From Engraulis encrasicolus (Eukaryota; Chordata; Actinopteri; Clupeiformes; Engraulidae): a DNA stretch of 64,000 nt. The stretch spans positions 17,688,014 through 17,752,013 of the forward strand of contig NC_085876.1 in assembly GCF_034702125.1 (NCBI RefSeq), read 5' to 3'. Within the stretch, counting starts at the first letter, position 1. Each line of letters starts with the position of its first letter. Positions 26,571 to 36,978 of this stretch are shown here, piece after piece. The notes beneath the pieces were generated by a model that ran no database searches, was not told the DNA's origin, and saw only the letters and a list, made by a program, of their open reading frames with translations. Position numbers and translations under genes: made by a program.

Positions 26571-29500
26571 TATATATATATATACAGTATATATATATAT
26601 GTAAGGGTTAACGTTCGGCGAGAAGGTCGCTACCGTGGAATAGCAGCACGACAGAGAGAATCTTTAGACCCCGACGCGGAGCGGAGGGGTCTTGTTCTCT
26701 CTGAAGTGCTGCTATTCCACAAAGCGACCGACTCGCCGAAAGTTAACCCGCTTATTATATGGATATACTTAAATGATTCACACATGCGGGGACATTTCTT
26801 TAGACCTATTTAATGTTAAGATTGTTGCTGCGCAAAACAAAACAGTGCCGTTGTGGAACACCGCTAGGCAACAGCTAGGTAGGCTAGCCAGGACAACAGG
26901 TGTTGTCTATCGCAGCAGCTGATTAGAGTGACAAAAGACCGGACCCCCTGCGGAGTGATATGAAACATTCGCTTTAGCCACTGACTTGTATACAAGCCAG
27001 TGGCTTTAGCAGTGAACGTCTTGTTGCCATTGACAGCGGTAGCCAGGACAACTGGTGCTGTCTATCACAGCAGCTGATTAGAGTCTTGTTGAAAAGTCGC
27101 TTTAGCAGTGAAAAGTCTTGTTGCCATTGACAGCGGTCTGTTATAGACCAACCCGTCCGTTATCGAAAAATAACAGACGTCCGAACGTTGGGGAGCCCCG
27201 TTGAAATGAATGGAGCATTCGACAGATGACGTCACAACCATATAATAAATATATATAAAAGATGGGCCCGGGCCACTCTGCACCGAAAAAAATAGGCCTC
27301 AACGTCAAAAAGGTTAAGAATCCCTGCACTAGTTGGCTCATTTATCCGCCAGCTGGTCTCATAGAACTAAATGTTAACTGCTAGCTTGGAGGTAAACTTT
27401 GTACTGCCGTACTCAGAGAACGGCAGGACGTACAGGAGAAAGGTAAAACCCAATAATTTAACTCAAGGAGAGGTGTAAATTAAAGTTATTTCAAAAAATG
27501 GGACAGTATCACTTTAAGTAGTTGATGTATAGTTACTCAGGTTCTTAACAAAGCACTCATGAAATGTGAAGTGGATTGAGTAGTTTGTGTTGTAAGGCCA
27601 GTACTCTGTAACTGAAGTTTACTGGAAAATGTCAATTGGTGTGAATGATAACTTTCTGGCTTGTCCGTTTTATGCCATAATTTCTTTTTTTTTCACTAAC
27701 TATTTTCAGACACCCATTCGAGAGTACTGCCATATGATGAACTTTGCTTTGGGAATGCTAAACATGGCCAACCAGAGTTCGTTTTTCTGCCCGCTCACGC
27801 TCAGAGGGGGCCTCGGCCCACGCCCCGCCCCCGTCCCCGAATTCACACACCTCAATTATGATGTGAGTCTCAAATCTGTGTATGTTGCCAACTTGCCATC
27901 ATCATGTACTGTATGTTCATTTCTATGCTTTTATTTTAATTCCGTATGCTAGTCTCTTATTCGCTTTACTTAATGATGGTATCATGTTTGCATCACATAT
28001 GCTTTTACTTCTGCCTTTTTAATTCAGACTTTCTTATTTGCATGTTAAGTGATTACCACTTTATTTTTCTCCACTGGCTCCCATTTTTTTCTGCTGGGAC
28101 CACCATCCCCATATTTGAAATGACAAACACCTTTTGATCCCTTAATATTGTTACATTTTAATTTGATATTCACGGGAAAAGAAAAATACACTGATATACA
28201 CCAACCTTACCGCTTGCCTTGCCTTACCGCTTATTTTACTGTACCTAACTGTACCTAACTGTATCCAACAGTAAAAGCCTGTCTTTGTCCTCCCGTCAGC
28301 CCACTCTGTGGTATCACTCCAGTGCCCTTCTGGCCCTGTCTCTGGACACCATGACTGTGCCTTATCGCTTGAGGCAGAACAGCACCCCCATGTGGCAGAT
28401 GGCAGACGCGCTTGCTGTTCGTGGGAGGAAGGTAACCATTTCTATTTCCTACTGTAGATCAGTGGTTCTCAACCTTTTTTGAACGAATGCCCCCTTGACC
28501 TCATCATGAGCCTCCCAACGCCCCCTTGACCTCATCATGAGCCTGCCAACACCCCCCTTAATATTGAAAAATACAATGGACTAATGCCCAACAATGGAAA
28601 CTATGATAGTAACACCAAGGAACTCACTCTTTCACAAAAGAAGTTAAGGTTCTTTTGCAGTTATAGTATTACTATAATAGTGTAATATAATAGTATACAA
28701 TAGTATTACTGTGTAGTTACTGACACCAGGGAGTGATTTATTGTGTGTGAATCAGGTGGTGTCTGCGTATGGGGCCATTCCACTCCCAGTGCATCATGGC
28801 ACCTATCTGTTGGATGACCTCGATGCTGCGTCTGATGGGTTGCCGTGGAAACCGCTCTCAGCTTGTCCTGAGGAACCAAACGGATCCTGCTACGGTCAGT
28901 CGGTGACACTCAGGGGTCTGGAGAAGAAGTGTTTGGTCAGGTGAGGCAACCGGCATCATATACACCAACAACCAACACACAAGGATTTCAAGGACTTTAC
29001 AATTTGTTGTCACATTCATAGAAATACTATTAAAAAAAAAAAAATTGGATTGTGATCGGGCCTCACAATGTGTGTGGCAGGAAGGAGTGGGCTATGAGGT
29101 GGGGTGTAGTAGTCTGTATAATGCATACAGGTACACTAACACAGCCTACACCCCACTCATAGTCCCAAGTTTCATGTATGAATTGGAAGCAGAGTAGGTC
29201 AGATGAGATCTCTCTTTTCCCCCCAGGTATCAGCATTTCTTTGCTTGCGTCCTGAGAATCACACACCATACCTAAAATGGCCAAAAGCCTATTTTAACAT
29301 TTCAACCATATTTATTTGGCTAAATTATTTTGTATTCAAGATGTAGAGCATGTATTGGTTTTTAAATAATTGCATCATTTTTGGAAGTCATGGTTAAGGG
29401 CAGTTATGGTTAAGCGGTTAGAGCGTCAGACTTGTAGCCCAAAGGTTGCCGGTTCGAATCGCGATCTGCCAGGTTGGTGAGGGGAGTAATTAACCAGTGC

Positions 29501-32352
29501 TCTCCCTATCCTCCAGACATGTGGACTCGAGTCCATTGACTTGGACTCGAGTCTGACTCGAGTCAGCGCGTGTGAAGACTTGCGACTTGAAATTTCAAGA
29601 TCAGAAAGGACTTGCGACTCGACTCGACTTGCACGCCTTTGACTCGGGACTCGACTTGGACTTGACAGTTGTAACTTCCAATGACTTGGCGTGACTTGCC
29701 ATGTTGGGTCTAAAAAAAAAGTACAAGTCCAACCCTTGTTTTCAGAATGCAACAGCCCGCCCACATTCTTTGTTTGAATCACGTCATTGTCCTAAGCAGT
29801 GCTATGCCATTGGCGGCCAGATGCGGCCGGACGCGGCGACCAGTGGCAACAGTGAAACACCATTTGCGAGTCTCCAGAACAAACATAGCCTACATTTTAA
29901 ACCATCGCGGAAGTTAATTTATCTCCCTCTCAGCCCCAACTCATTTTGCATTCTTAATAGGGTAGGCTATGGAAGTTTGCACTGTGATCAACAAATATTT
30001 TCTATCAATGTTCAATGTAGGAAGTGTGTGTGGTGGGGCGCTGTGATGTGCAACACGCGTATGTAAGCTACACACGTGAAGCTCTCGCTCTCTCGCCCCT
30101 CGCTTACGACAGAAATTCAGTGAGAACCAATTGTCTAAATATTTTAGCTAAATGGTGATGGACATTGATTGTTGAACATTAGGCTATTTAAGCAGTTGAA
30201 ATAAAAAAGCACACACTGCTGACATAACCGAACCACAGGACTTAATCTATTGTTGTTTTATAAAAGAGTACGCCTATCCGTTTTGCTCTCCCTGTCCTTT
30301 ATGAATGCGCTTGCCTTCAGCCCCGAAGGCAGTTACAGTATGTTCCGCTCCCACACACAACATGCTTGCGAGTCAGTCACTTCAAAGTGAAGTTCAGCCT
30401 TGCGAATAATTTCCACCATCGCGGACAAAACCACGTTATGATGGATATGTGGCGAGGTAAACGTTACGAATATGGCCTGCTTTTAAGTTTCCCCCAACCC
30501 AGGATGTGTCCGTAGGCTATGGCTTGATATCCCAGGGCTATATCACGACCACAACTCCACGCGCTGAAAATGCATGTTAAGCTCGCGCTTCTCAGAAAGA
30601 GTAACCTCTCGGTAACATTCTTTGCATTGACCAGCCACTATCGGTTGAGTATTAGAATCAATACAAAAAGACACGTTTATAGGCTACATGTCTTAGTCTT
30701 CCAGCATGCAATCGAAAATAGGCGAGCAGAGTGGTCTTGCATCCATCAAAAGAGCTCCACCGGTTGCCTACTTTAGATGCTGGGTGAATGGTTCCAAAGG
30801 GAAATAATTTAGCCTATAGCCTATTCATGACAGTCTTGCAAAGAGACAAGACAAACGACCAAAATTGTCAAATAATTGGTCAAGGCGCGAGATGAGGAAT
30901 ACTTCATGGCTATTGGAAAAACTTTGAAGAAACTAAGCGCAAGCTGCTTCCCGCAAAGCTTGCGCTTGAGGGCTATAAACAAGCTATGCGCCCCGAACCT
31001 CACTGCTTGTTGTTCGATGACTTGAATCGAAACATTTCTAAGGACACCAGAGCTATCTTTGATTCCTGGAATACCGCCTCAGCCAGCTGAAAGCAGAGCA
31101 GCAGTATCCCATATGTCAAATGGTAAGATATACCTGTTCCTTGAAAGTTTTAAAGCTCAGCCTTGACCCACTATCATGTCAGCCACATCAGTTCAAACGC
31201 AATCTTTAATGCAGCCTATCGTGAAGTTTAAATGTAATGCGTAGGTAGCGAGGTAGAGGTCGCAAGCTACTGCTGAGCAGCGCAATGGGCATGGGTCGGC
31301 TCCCGTGGATAAAAGGCATGTTCCCTCTCGCGTGCTGCTCTCAGCCCAATCATTGCGCGCGCGAACCTTGTATCTCGTGGTGTCCACACCGCTTTATCTC
31401 ATGTTTCTCACAGTTCGAACTACATGCTTTGTTTGGTATTTTGGGGGAGTTTGGAGTCGCAATTACCGCTGCTTGGAAATGACACGTTAGAGCTACACGA
31501 CGCCATCACTGGAGAACTGGGATGTAACCCTGTTTTCCAAATTAACAAAAAATTAGGAAACATAGAAGCAGAACTTTGTTTGGCTACAATCTATGACCTG
31601 GACGGTGAACTTAATCTTTTTGAAGAGGCATGAACAGCATACAAGTGCCTTTGTGGGGGAGGAGAGGGCGATTGGGGAGAACAGGGAGACGAGAGCATGG
31701 CGCGAGGCGCATATTCGTTCGGGAAAAATGAGAGCGAAATGTTGGATAGGGCATTACACACCTTCCTTCTTCTTACAATGAAGAAGCGCAGAACAAGGTT
31801 GCCTCGTTGCCATAACTGACATTCTGCAGCGCTAACGCCATGTTTAATTGACAGCGTGCTGGCGAATAGTCTAGTAGCCTAATATAATTAACAAGATGTG
31901 GATTAATGACTGTGCAAACGAAGTTCTAGTTAACTTGGACTGTGACGCAGTAAAAATGGTTGGTGATGGGCCATTGCGGCGAGAATGTGAGGGGGAAAGC
32001 CACAATGCCGATATCAGCTTCAACAATAGTAGAGTAGAGTAGTAGAGTAACTTTATTGATCCCCAGGGGGAAATTCAGGAAATTCATCATTACTTTACCA
32101 GGAATTTAATCCAACTAACTAGGCCTACTTTGTCCTCATTTCTTAGCCCATATGGACAAGTGTCTACTACCTAGTGCTGCACCATGCATGTGCTCATTGG
32201 TGGGTTCACAGTTATGACACTGTCAATGCTCAGCTTTTGGTTCACAGATAATGGGATGAAGTGAACATCATGGACCAGCTGAGACAGGGCTGCCTGCTGA
32301 GCTGTGCTATTAACTCATCATCCTGTCTCACATGTGTAGCCCCACTCCCCAG

Positions 32353-32419
<67 letters not shown>

Positions 32420-34544
32420 GCTCAATTTAAAAAAAAGAAATTTGATTACCCCTGCTGTATGTCATATCTTGATGAGAATGATGAGCTTAATATGGTACCT
32501 TAGGGAAAATGGCGTCTTTTAAAGCCAAACCAAAATGTTTACATTAGTCGAGTGTTACACTACAGTAAAGAGAGGGGGGAGGGTGGGTAGCACCTGTAAG
32601 ACATGAATAGGCTACTACTTTCACCCTTGGCCTTTGTGGGTAAATTCAAACATAGTACGCTGAAAGTGTGAATCCGCGTTTTCAGGTCGGAAGTGTAATA
32701 TGGCCCCCTAATGTCTTGACAAATCCTTCCAGCCAAAGTGGTCAGCGGCGCTGCCTGTGCTCCTAGTGAAAAAGTTAACCATAGTCCTGTCCTTAGCGTT
32801 ATGATGCTAGAGTCTGTATAACTTACAACCTTGACTAGATATGACCGGCCCACCACCAAGACCAGGGTGGAGTAGTGGAGTAGGTTTATGCCATCAGATG
32901 ATGGAACGGACACACACACATACGCACACATTCTTGCAAACAGGACTATTTGCCCACTGGACAGTAAATATTTGGCATATGGTTGCTCCTTTGTTTAAGT
33001 ACAAATTCACATGAAATGTATTTTTATGTGAAAAAAAAAAATGAAATTAAATGTCATTTTACATACACAGCACAAGCAGTAGACTGATTTCTCAGCAACT
33101 GTTTTAGTAATTGTCATCTTTTTACTCAGGTCTCATTATTATACTAATGAATTTATGATCGAAATTGTGATGGCAAGTAGAAAATCCCTTTGTGACTTGT
33201 TAAGGACTTGAAAAAAAATGAGACTTGGACTTGGACTTGACTTGGCTGGGGTACGACTTGGACTTGGACTTGACTTGGTCAGATGTGTCTTGACTTGTGA
33301 CTTGACTCGGACTTGAGTGGAAAGACTCGAGACTTACTTGTGACTTGCACATTAGTGACTTGGTCACACCTCTGCTATCCTCCTTCATGACTGAGGTACC
33401 CTGAGCATGGTACCGTCCCGCCTCACTTCTCCCTTGGGGCGCCATTGAGGGCTGCCCCCTTGCACGGGTGAGGCATAAATGCAATTTCGTTGTGGGCAGT
33501 GTTCACTTGTGTGCTGTGGAGTGCTGTGTCACAATGACAATGGGAGTTAGAGTTTCCCAATGGGCTTTCACTTCACTTTCATTTTAAAAATGGAACTACA
33601 CTATATAATGAAAATGCCTCCAACTCATTTCTCCTTTTGGTCCATGTCTTTCCTTTCCTTTGTTGATGTTTTTCACAGGCCCCATGTCCCAGGCACTCCA
33701 GCTTCAGCAGCCCTGGATTACTTCAGCGATGAAGATATTTTGGCATCATATCTCCAACCCCACTATCCATCTAGCCCAATGTGAGAACATCACTGACACT
33801 AACACGTCTCACACAAAAATTTAAGATTCACATCTTAGATTCATGCCACACAAGTTGAAACATTTCCCTCATATGTTCCTGTAGATAGATAATTGGCTTT
33901 TAATAAGCATTTGCCATCATAACATTTGAAAGGTTCAGATGCTAAACTCTCTAAGTACTTTTGTGATGAGACTGTGTGTCTATTTCCCCCCCAAATCAGC
34001 TCTATGAGCCCCATGCATGCAACAGCAGATGTCTGCTCCTGTCCAACCCTATATCGCTAGATTTTACATTTTTAAAGCATGTATTTCTATGTAATAAATG
34101 AATGAAAAGGATTGGTTAGATTTCACTCTTGTGTTCAGTTCAACCAATTTGATAGGTAATCAAACCTTTTTTTCAGTATATACCTTTGTACCATTTCAAG
34201 CTATTTGAACTTTTGAATGGTAGTGTATTCTGTACATACATTTTGGCTTAAAGTCAAAGAATGTAATTTGAACTGATTTTAATCTTGAATAATTTGAATT
34301 ATTTTGTGTGTTTTTTTTAGGGCTGTACAGTATGTTCCCAGTGCTAGTAAGTTGACGCCACCCTTCCCACAAATCTTCAGCCAATCGGTCAATCCACAGG
34401 GCTTATTATGGAATGTCCGAAACATGAGTGGTAAGTAAAGAATTGTAAATAAAATGGTCAATCTCAAATATAACCCAACAAATTTGGTTTAGTCCATGTG
34501 ATATTTGACATTGTCGGACAAAATGTAGAAGTTTGTGTAAGGAG

Positions 34545-34589
<45 letters not shown>

Positions 34590-36042
34590 CAGATTCAGCA
34601 ACTTCAGATATGTGTAAAAAGCAGCCTCTTTTTTGTTTGTTTTAAATTAATTTGGCCAGAGCTACATTCAACTCGGCTTGGTCAGGGCTACATTTACCAT
34701 TTGCCAGTAGGCTAGACATAAAACAGAGACTGACAGCACTGTGAAAATGTTTTGGTTTGTAGGCATTTGAGCTGTAGAACTGATAAGCTATTGATTTGTA
34801 GGTTTGTATCAACAACAGCTATACTTTTGCTGTAATGTTCATTCATGTGTTTAAGGTCTTTGTGTATGTTTTGTATTTGTGTATTAATGTAAGCTGACAG
34901 ACACCTTAATTTCCTTCGGGATTAACCCATTGATGCTGGATCATGTTGCATTGCGCAACATTGGCCCTGGCGCCCGGAGCTGCATAACGCAACATTCAGG
35001 CTCATGAGATTTGAGACAACTTTATTAAAAATCTTTTTTTTAAAAAAAGTTTTTATAGGCCGAGGACAACTTTTCTTAAAAGACCTCAGACATTCAGCAC
35101 CCTTTTTTTGCAGGTGCTTTACGCATCAATGGATTAATAAAAGTACTAGGGCTGGGACTCGATTAAATTTTTTAATCGAATTAATCTACAGGCTTTGAAA
35201 TTAATTAATCAAATTAATTGCATTTTAATCGCACCTAAATATCAGACTTGAGAACAGTGAAAAATATTTTGAATAATTACAATAAATAAGCTTAACCTAA
35301 AAATATTTGTCATTTTTAAAAGAAGAGAACTCTTCTCAATTTCAGGCGTAATACTGCCCTCTACTGGTCTAATCCAGAACTATGTAGCTATACTATACTG
35401 CGATACATTTTTTAAATTGTGTTAATTAATCGAAATGAACGCATTGATGTCCCAGCCCTAAAAAGTACTCTACTCTACTCTACAGCAGCAGCAGTGGCAG
35501 TGGCCTCTCCTCCAGTGCTGTGTCCCAGTGTTGTATTGGTTTGAACATTTTGTAGTCTTTTTTAGAAAGTGCGCTCAACTCCCAACTGTTTCTTACAAGG
35601 TCTTCGGGTGCGAGCAAACAGCAAAGTTCATGTTTAGTTGAAAAAAAAAAAAAAGCTACACTCTCAGGTGTAATTCTTGCTGTTTTAATACTGGATTAGC
35701 ATGACAGACAGACGTTTCGGCCTAAGCCTTCTTCAGCGGCTAATTTGAACGTTTGTATCCACAACAGCAGCAGCGGCGGCGGCCTCTCCTCCTCCAGTGC
35801 TGAGTGTTCCAGTGTTGACGTCTCTGCAGTCCTCTTCAGCGTTGGGCACGTGGCTCTCCCAGCTCCAGAGCACGGCGGGCCGGCTGGACCTGCGGCGCAT
35901 CGCACCCAGCTTCCTGGCACACGGGCCCGAGCTCAGCGACATACAGGAGGCGATGGAACAGCTGCGCGACCTCGCGCACAACTACTCTGGCAGTGACTCT
36001 GGCAAACTCCAATCCTCTTCAGAAGATGAGGACACTGATTAA
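18281..36042 (+). CDS. msto1: Misato 1, mitochondrial distribution and morphology regulator
   Basis: Tubulin/FtsZ-related protein (DML1/Misato family) needed for normal mitochondrial distribution and fusion; human MSTO1 acts mainly from the cytosol at the outer membrane. Fourteen coding exons: 18281-18364, 20083-20212, 21695-21764, 22232-22307, 22561-22618, 22996-23131, 24769-24883, 25248-25382, 27710-27862, 28300-28431, 28756-28940, 33679-33780, 34321-34430, 35768-36042; sum 1761 nt, 586 residues against 570 in human. Exon 1 gives [20 protein letters not shown] then THWWN, the family N-terminus. Later landmarks are [79 protein letters not shown] and [11 protein letters not shown], all as in human. 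The C-terminus keeps LDLRR and ends in an acidic Ser-rich tail. Exon 4 has a weak polypyrimidine tract, so its left border is the least certain. The last exon starts with a CAG-repeat acceptor that allows a three-base shift, and a partial copy of this acceptor lies 282 bases upstream. Confidence 0.94.
19217..19381. mobile_element. hAT-type MITE related to 7422-7624
   Basis: Ends GTTCCGCCACTG like the 7422 element and shares GTTTTGCCCCGGGGCCCTGT. GCTTCAGGT occurs on both sides, an 8-9 bp target duplication. Lies in msto1 intron 1. Confidence 0.75.
20008..20048. repeat. (TTCTA)n tandem repeat
   Basis: About eight TTCTA pentamers just upstream of the msto1 exon 2 acceptor. Confidence 0.95.
20393..20422 (-). 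ncRNA. Hammerhead-ribozyme-like core
   Basis: On the minus strand: CTGAAGA, then a stem-loop GGTGT/AGCA/ACACC, then GAAAC and GTT. This matches the CTGANGA - stem II - GAAAC core. Weak 4-bp pairing (with wobbles) is possible between GACT before and GGTT after, as stem I would need. Lies in msto1 intron 2, 10 bases from an inverted second copy. Confidence 0.45.
20433..20460 (+). ncRNA. Inverted partner of the hammerhead-like motif, degenerate
   Basis: CTGAAGA, a GGTGTTGCAACACC stem, then GAAAAG where GAAAC is expected. The inversion of the motif at 20393-20422 makes the region a short palindrome. Confidence 0.35.
21363..21638. mobile_element. hAT-type MITE, TAGCCTGG termini
   Basis: Starts TAGCCTGGCTCTCAC and ends GTGAGAACCAGGTTAG. 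Flanks TTATTTCT (21355-21362) and TCATTTCT (21639-21646) are an 8-bp duplication with one mismatch. Lies in msto1 intron 2, just upstream of exon 3. Confidence 0.82.
22076..22117. repeat. Perfect inverted repeat
   Basis: GCCAGACTAAATAT and ATATTTAGTCTGGC separated by about 13 bases. Followed by TGTCAGGCTA, so it may be the right end of a decayed TAGCCTG-type hAT element. Confidence 0.7.
24553..24582 (-). ncRNA. Hammerhead-ribozyme-like core
   Basis: On the minus strand: CTGACGA, a GCC/AGAC/GGC stem-loop, GAAAC and then CGGTC. All conserved core positions are present. It sits at the end of a dispersed repeat (about 24480-24600) in msto1 intron 6. Confidence 0.45.
26150..26510. mobile_element. 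Fold-back MITE, GGTAACACTTTA termini
   Basis: GGTAACACTTTA at the left and TAAAGTGTTACC at the right, both abutting TATATA runs, so the target was TA-rich. The inside has inverted AT-rich arms around AACATTTAC. Nested in the hAT element at 25435-27326. Confidence 0.8.
26511..26600. repeat. (AT)n microsatellite
   Basis: Long AT run with two ACAGT interruptions, next to the right end of the fold-back MITE. Confidence 0.9.
26605..26749. repeat. Long imperfect hairpin
   Basis: GGGTTAAC...CGGCGAG...GGAATAGCAGCAC in the left arm is mirrored by GTGCTGCTATTCC...CTCGCCG...GTTAACCC in the right arm. The arms are about 50 bases with a GC-rich loop containing ACCCCGACGCGGAGCGGAGG. Confidence 0.8.
28460..28609. 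mobile_element. Truncated hAT MITE, CAGTGGTTCTCAACC family
   Basis: Left end CAGTGGTTCTCAACC and C-rich body as in 7730-7968, with an internal duplication of CCCCCTTGACCTCATCATGA. The right terminus is missing. Just downstream of msto1 exon 10. Confidence 0.65.
32036..32088 (+). repeat. Dispersed-repeat tail, TTTATTGATCCCCAGGGGGA motif
   Basis: TAGAG repeats followed by an ACTTTATTGATCCCCAGGG block with a CCCCAGGGG palindrome. This kind of tail is common at 3' ends of fish retroposons; a related TTTATTGTCCCCAATGGGGA block is at about 24306-24325. Confidence 0.5.
32361..32418. repeat. (CA)n microsatellite
   Basis: About 28 CA units inside the hAT-like element. Confidence 0.95.
34545..34588. 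repeat. (GT)n microsatellite
   Basis: About 21 GT units in msto1 intron 13. Confidence 0.93.
35483..35533 (+). pseudogene. Partial duplicate of the start of msto1 exon 14, with its splice acceptor
   Basis: CAGCAGCAGCAGTGGCAGTG and the following GGCCTCTCCTCCAGTGCTG closely match 35765-35817 at the true exon start. It follows a pyrimidine-rich TACTCTACTCTACAG, a good-looking acceptor. Read in the msto1 phase it stays open for about 19 codons and then meets TGA near 35543. Confidence 0.75.
35711..35736 (-). ncRNA. Hammerhead-ribozyme-like core
   Basis: On the minus strand: CTGAAGA, stem GGC/TTAG/GCC, GAAAC, then GTC. All core positions fit and GTC is the classical cleavage triplet. Stem I pairing looks weak. 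It lies between the two copies of the msto1 exon 14 start. Confidence 0.45.
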
Positions 36043-36320
36043 GTGTTCAACATCCTGGTTACAAATGAGATAATGATATTTAGCATTGTGCTTTTGCGAG
36101 ATATTGAATAAGATGTCATCAATTGACGTCAAGCCTTGCGCCTTGCGCCACAAGGCTGAAGGTGGCCTCAGAAAAGCTGCAAGGAAGTAGTTTGACTTGG
36201 ACCCTGGGTGTCTTTATTTATCTCCACATGGGAGAAATTTGTCTCTGAGACCAGGGAGGGAGGTTGCTGCCTGCATGATGGGTAATGAAAAGGAAGGAAG
36301 TTCCTGCTTGAGCTAACCTG

Positions 36321-36446
36321 GGGTGTGTTTCTCGAAACCATAGTTGTTAGCCAGGTAGCAACTTGGGTAGTTGTCAATGGGAAATTGCATCGCTAACAAC
36401 AAAGTAGCTAAAGTAGTCAGCCACTATGGTTTCGAGAAATGCACCC
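36321..36446. mobile_element. MITE in the msto1 3' UTR
   Basis: GGGTGTGTTTCTCGAAACCA at the left and TGGTTTCGAGAAATGCACCC at the right are inverted termini. CTG flanks both sides, a 3-bp target duplication of the PIF/Harbinger size. Lies between the stop codon and the poly(A) signal. Confidence 0.78.
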
Positions 36447-36938
36447 CTGCGCTGATCTTCCCTACCCACTCAAAGTGGCTTAGGGCACTTTTTTGTGACT
36501 TGTGAACAGAGACTTTCTTGCATATCTCCAGTATTTGACTCAGAAAAAGGTCAGTCACCATGACAACTATGCACATTATGCTTTGGTACTATACCAGAAG
36601 TAAATCAAGATTTCTGTCCTGTAATAAATGACAGCAACAAGCATTTCAAATTTCACAGACTGTTTTCATAGGAGTTGTATTCATTACTTTAAACCCATTC
36701 TACAAACCCCCAGAGTTCACTTATGTTGATGGACAGATTCTGGCAAGTTTTGTTTTTGAAATGTTGCTTTGAACAATGTGTACAACATATTTTTTTTTAT
36801 CTTTCAGCTACAACTGTATGAATTAATGGCGATCACCTTGCATGTAATGGTAGTAATGCTCTCTACGTAGCAGTAGGTGCAAATTGCAATCATCAAAGAT
36901 CCTTCTTCTCGTATGTGCAGTGTTTTCCCCCATCCACA

Positions 36939-36944
36939 ATTAAA
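36939..36944 (+). terminator. msto1: Poly(A) signal for msto1
   Basis: ATTAAA followed by a T/C-rich stretch, about 900 bases after the stop. AATAAA at 36623-36628 is a possible earlier signal. Confidence 0.55.
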
Positions 36945-36972
36945 GCCTTTTCACAAGAACAGTGATAAGTTT

Positions 36973-36978
36973 TTTATT
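36973..36978 (-). terminator. ntaq1: Poly(A) signal for ntaq1
   Basis: AATAAA on the minus strand, about 930 bases after the ntaq1 stop. It is only 29 bases from the msto1 signal on the other strand. Confidence 0.55.

Larger units (their letters stand above)
25435..27326. mobile_element. hAT-type element with nested insertions
   Basis: Starts CAGGGATTCTTAACC and ends GGTTAAGAATCCCTG. CACTAGTT is perfectly duplicated at 25427-25434 and 27327-27334. The 1.9-kb interior holds a fold-back MITE (26150-26510), a TA run, a long hairpin (26605-26749) and short direct repeats around GCCAGGACAAC. No transposase frame survives. Fills most of msto1 intron 8. Confidence 0.85.
29514..33374. mobile_element. 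3861-bp hAT-like element with GACTTG subterminal repeats
   Basis: Left end CAGACATGTGGACTCGAGTC and right end, reversed, CAGAGGTGTGACCAAGTCAC are imperfect inverted termini of about 20 bp. The 8-bp duplication CTATCCTC stands at 29506-29513 and 33375-33382. About 180 bases inside each end are packed with GACTTG/GACTCG motifs, on the plus strand at both ends. The interior has CA and other repeats and no transposase I could recognise (the longest frames are about 120 codons), so it is probably non-autonomous or decayed. Sits in msto1 intron 11. Confidence 0.88.
29393..33550 (+). mobile_element. tRNA-like SINE (type 3) split by a 3.86-kb insertion
   Basis: The left half (29393-29513) has GGTTAAGCGGTTAGAGCG (box A region) and GCCGGTTCGAATCGC (box B). 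The right half resumes at 33375 with CTATCCTCC then TTCATGACTGAGGTACC and ends near 33550. The intact copy at 42571-42870 runs straight through this junction, which proves the interruption. Confidence 0.88.

Noticed and set aside
29393..29513. Possible tRNA gene with box A and box B
   Set aside because: The same sequence continues into a non-tRNA body shared with 42571-42870, so it is a SINE head; the same applies to 5098, 5731, 8905, 14205 and 17318.
29426..30066. 118- and 121-codon open frames near the left end of the 3.86-kb element
   Set aside because: They cross the SINE/transposon junction or the GACTTG array and show no transposase motifs.
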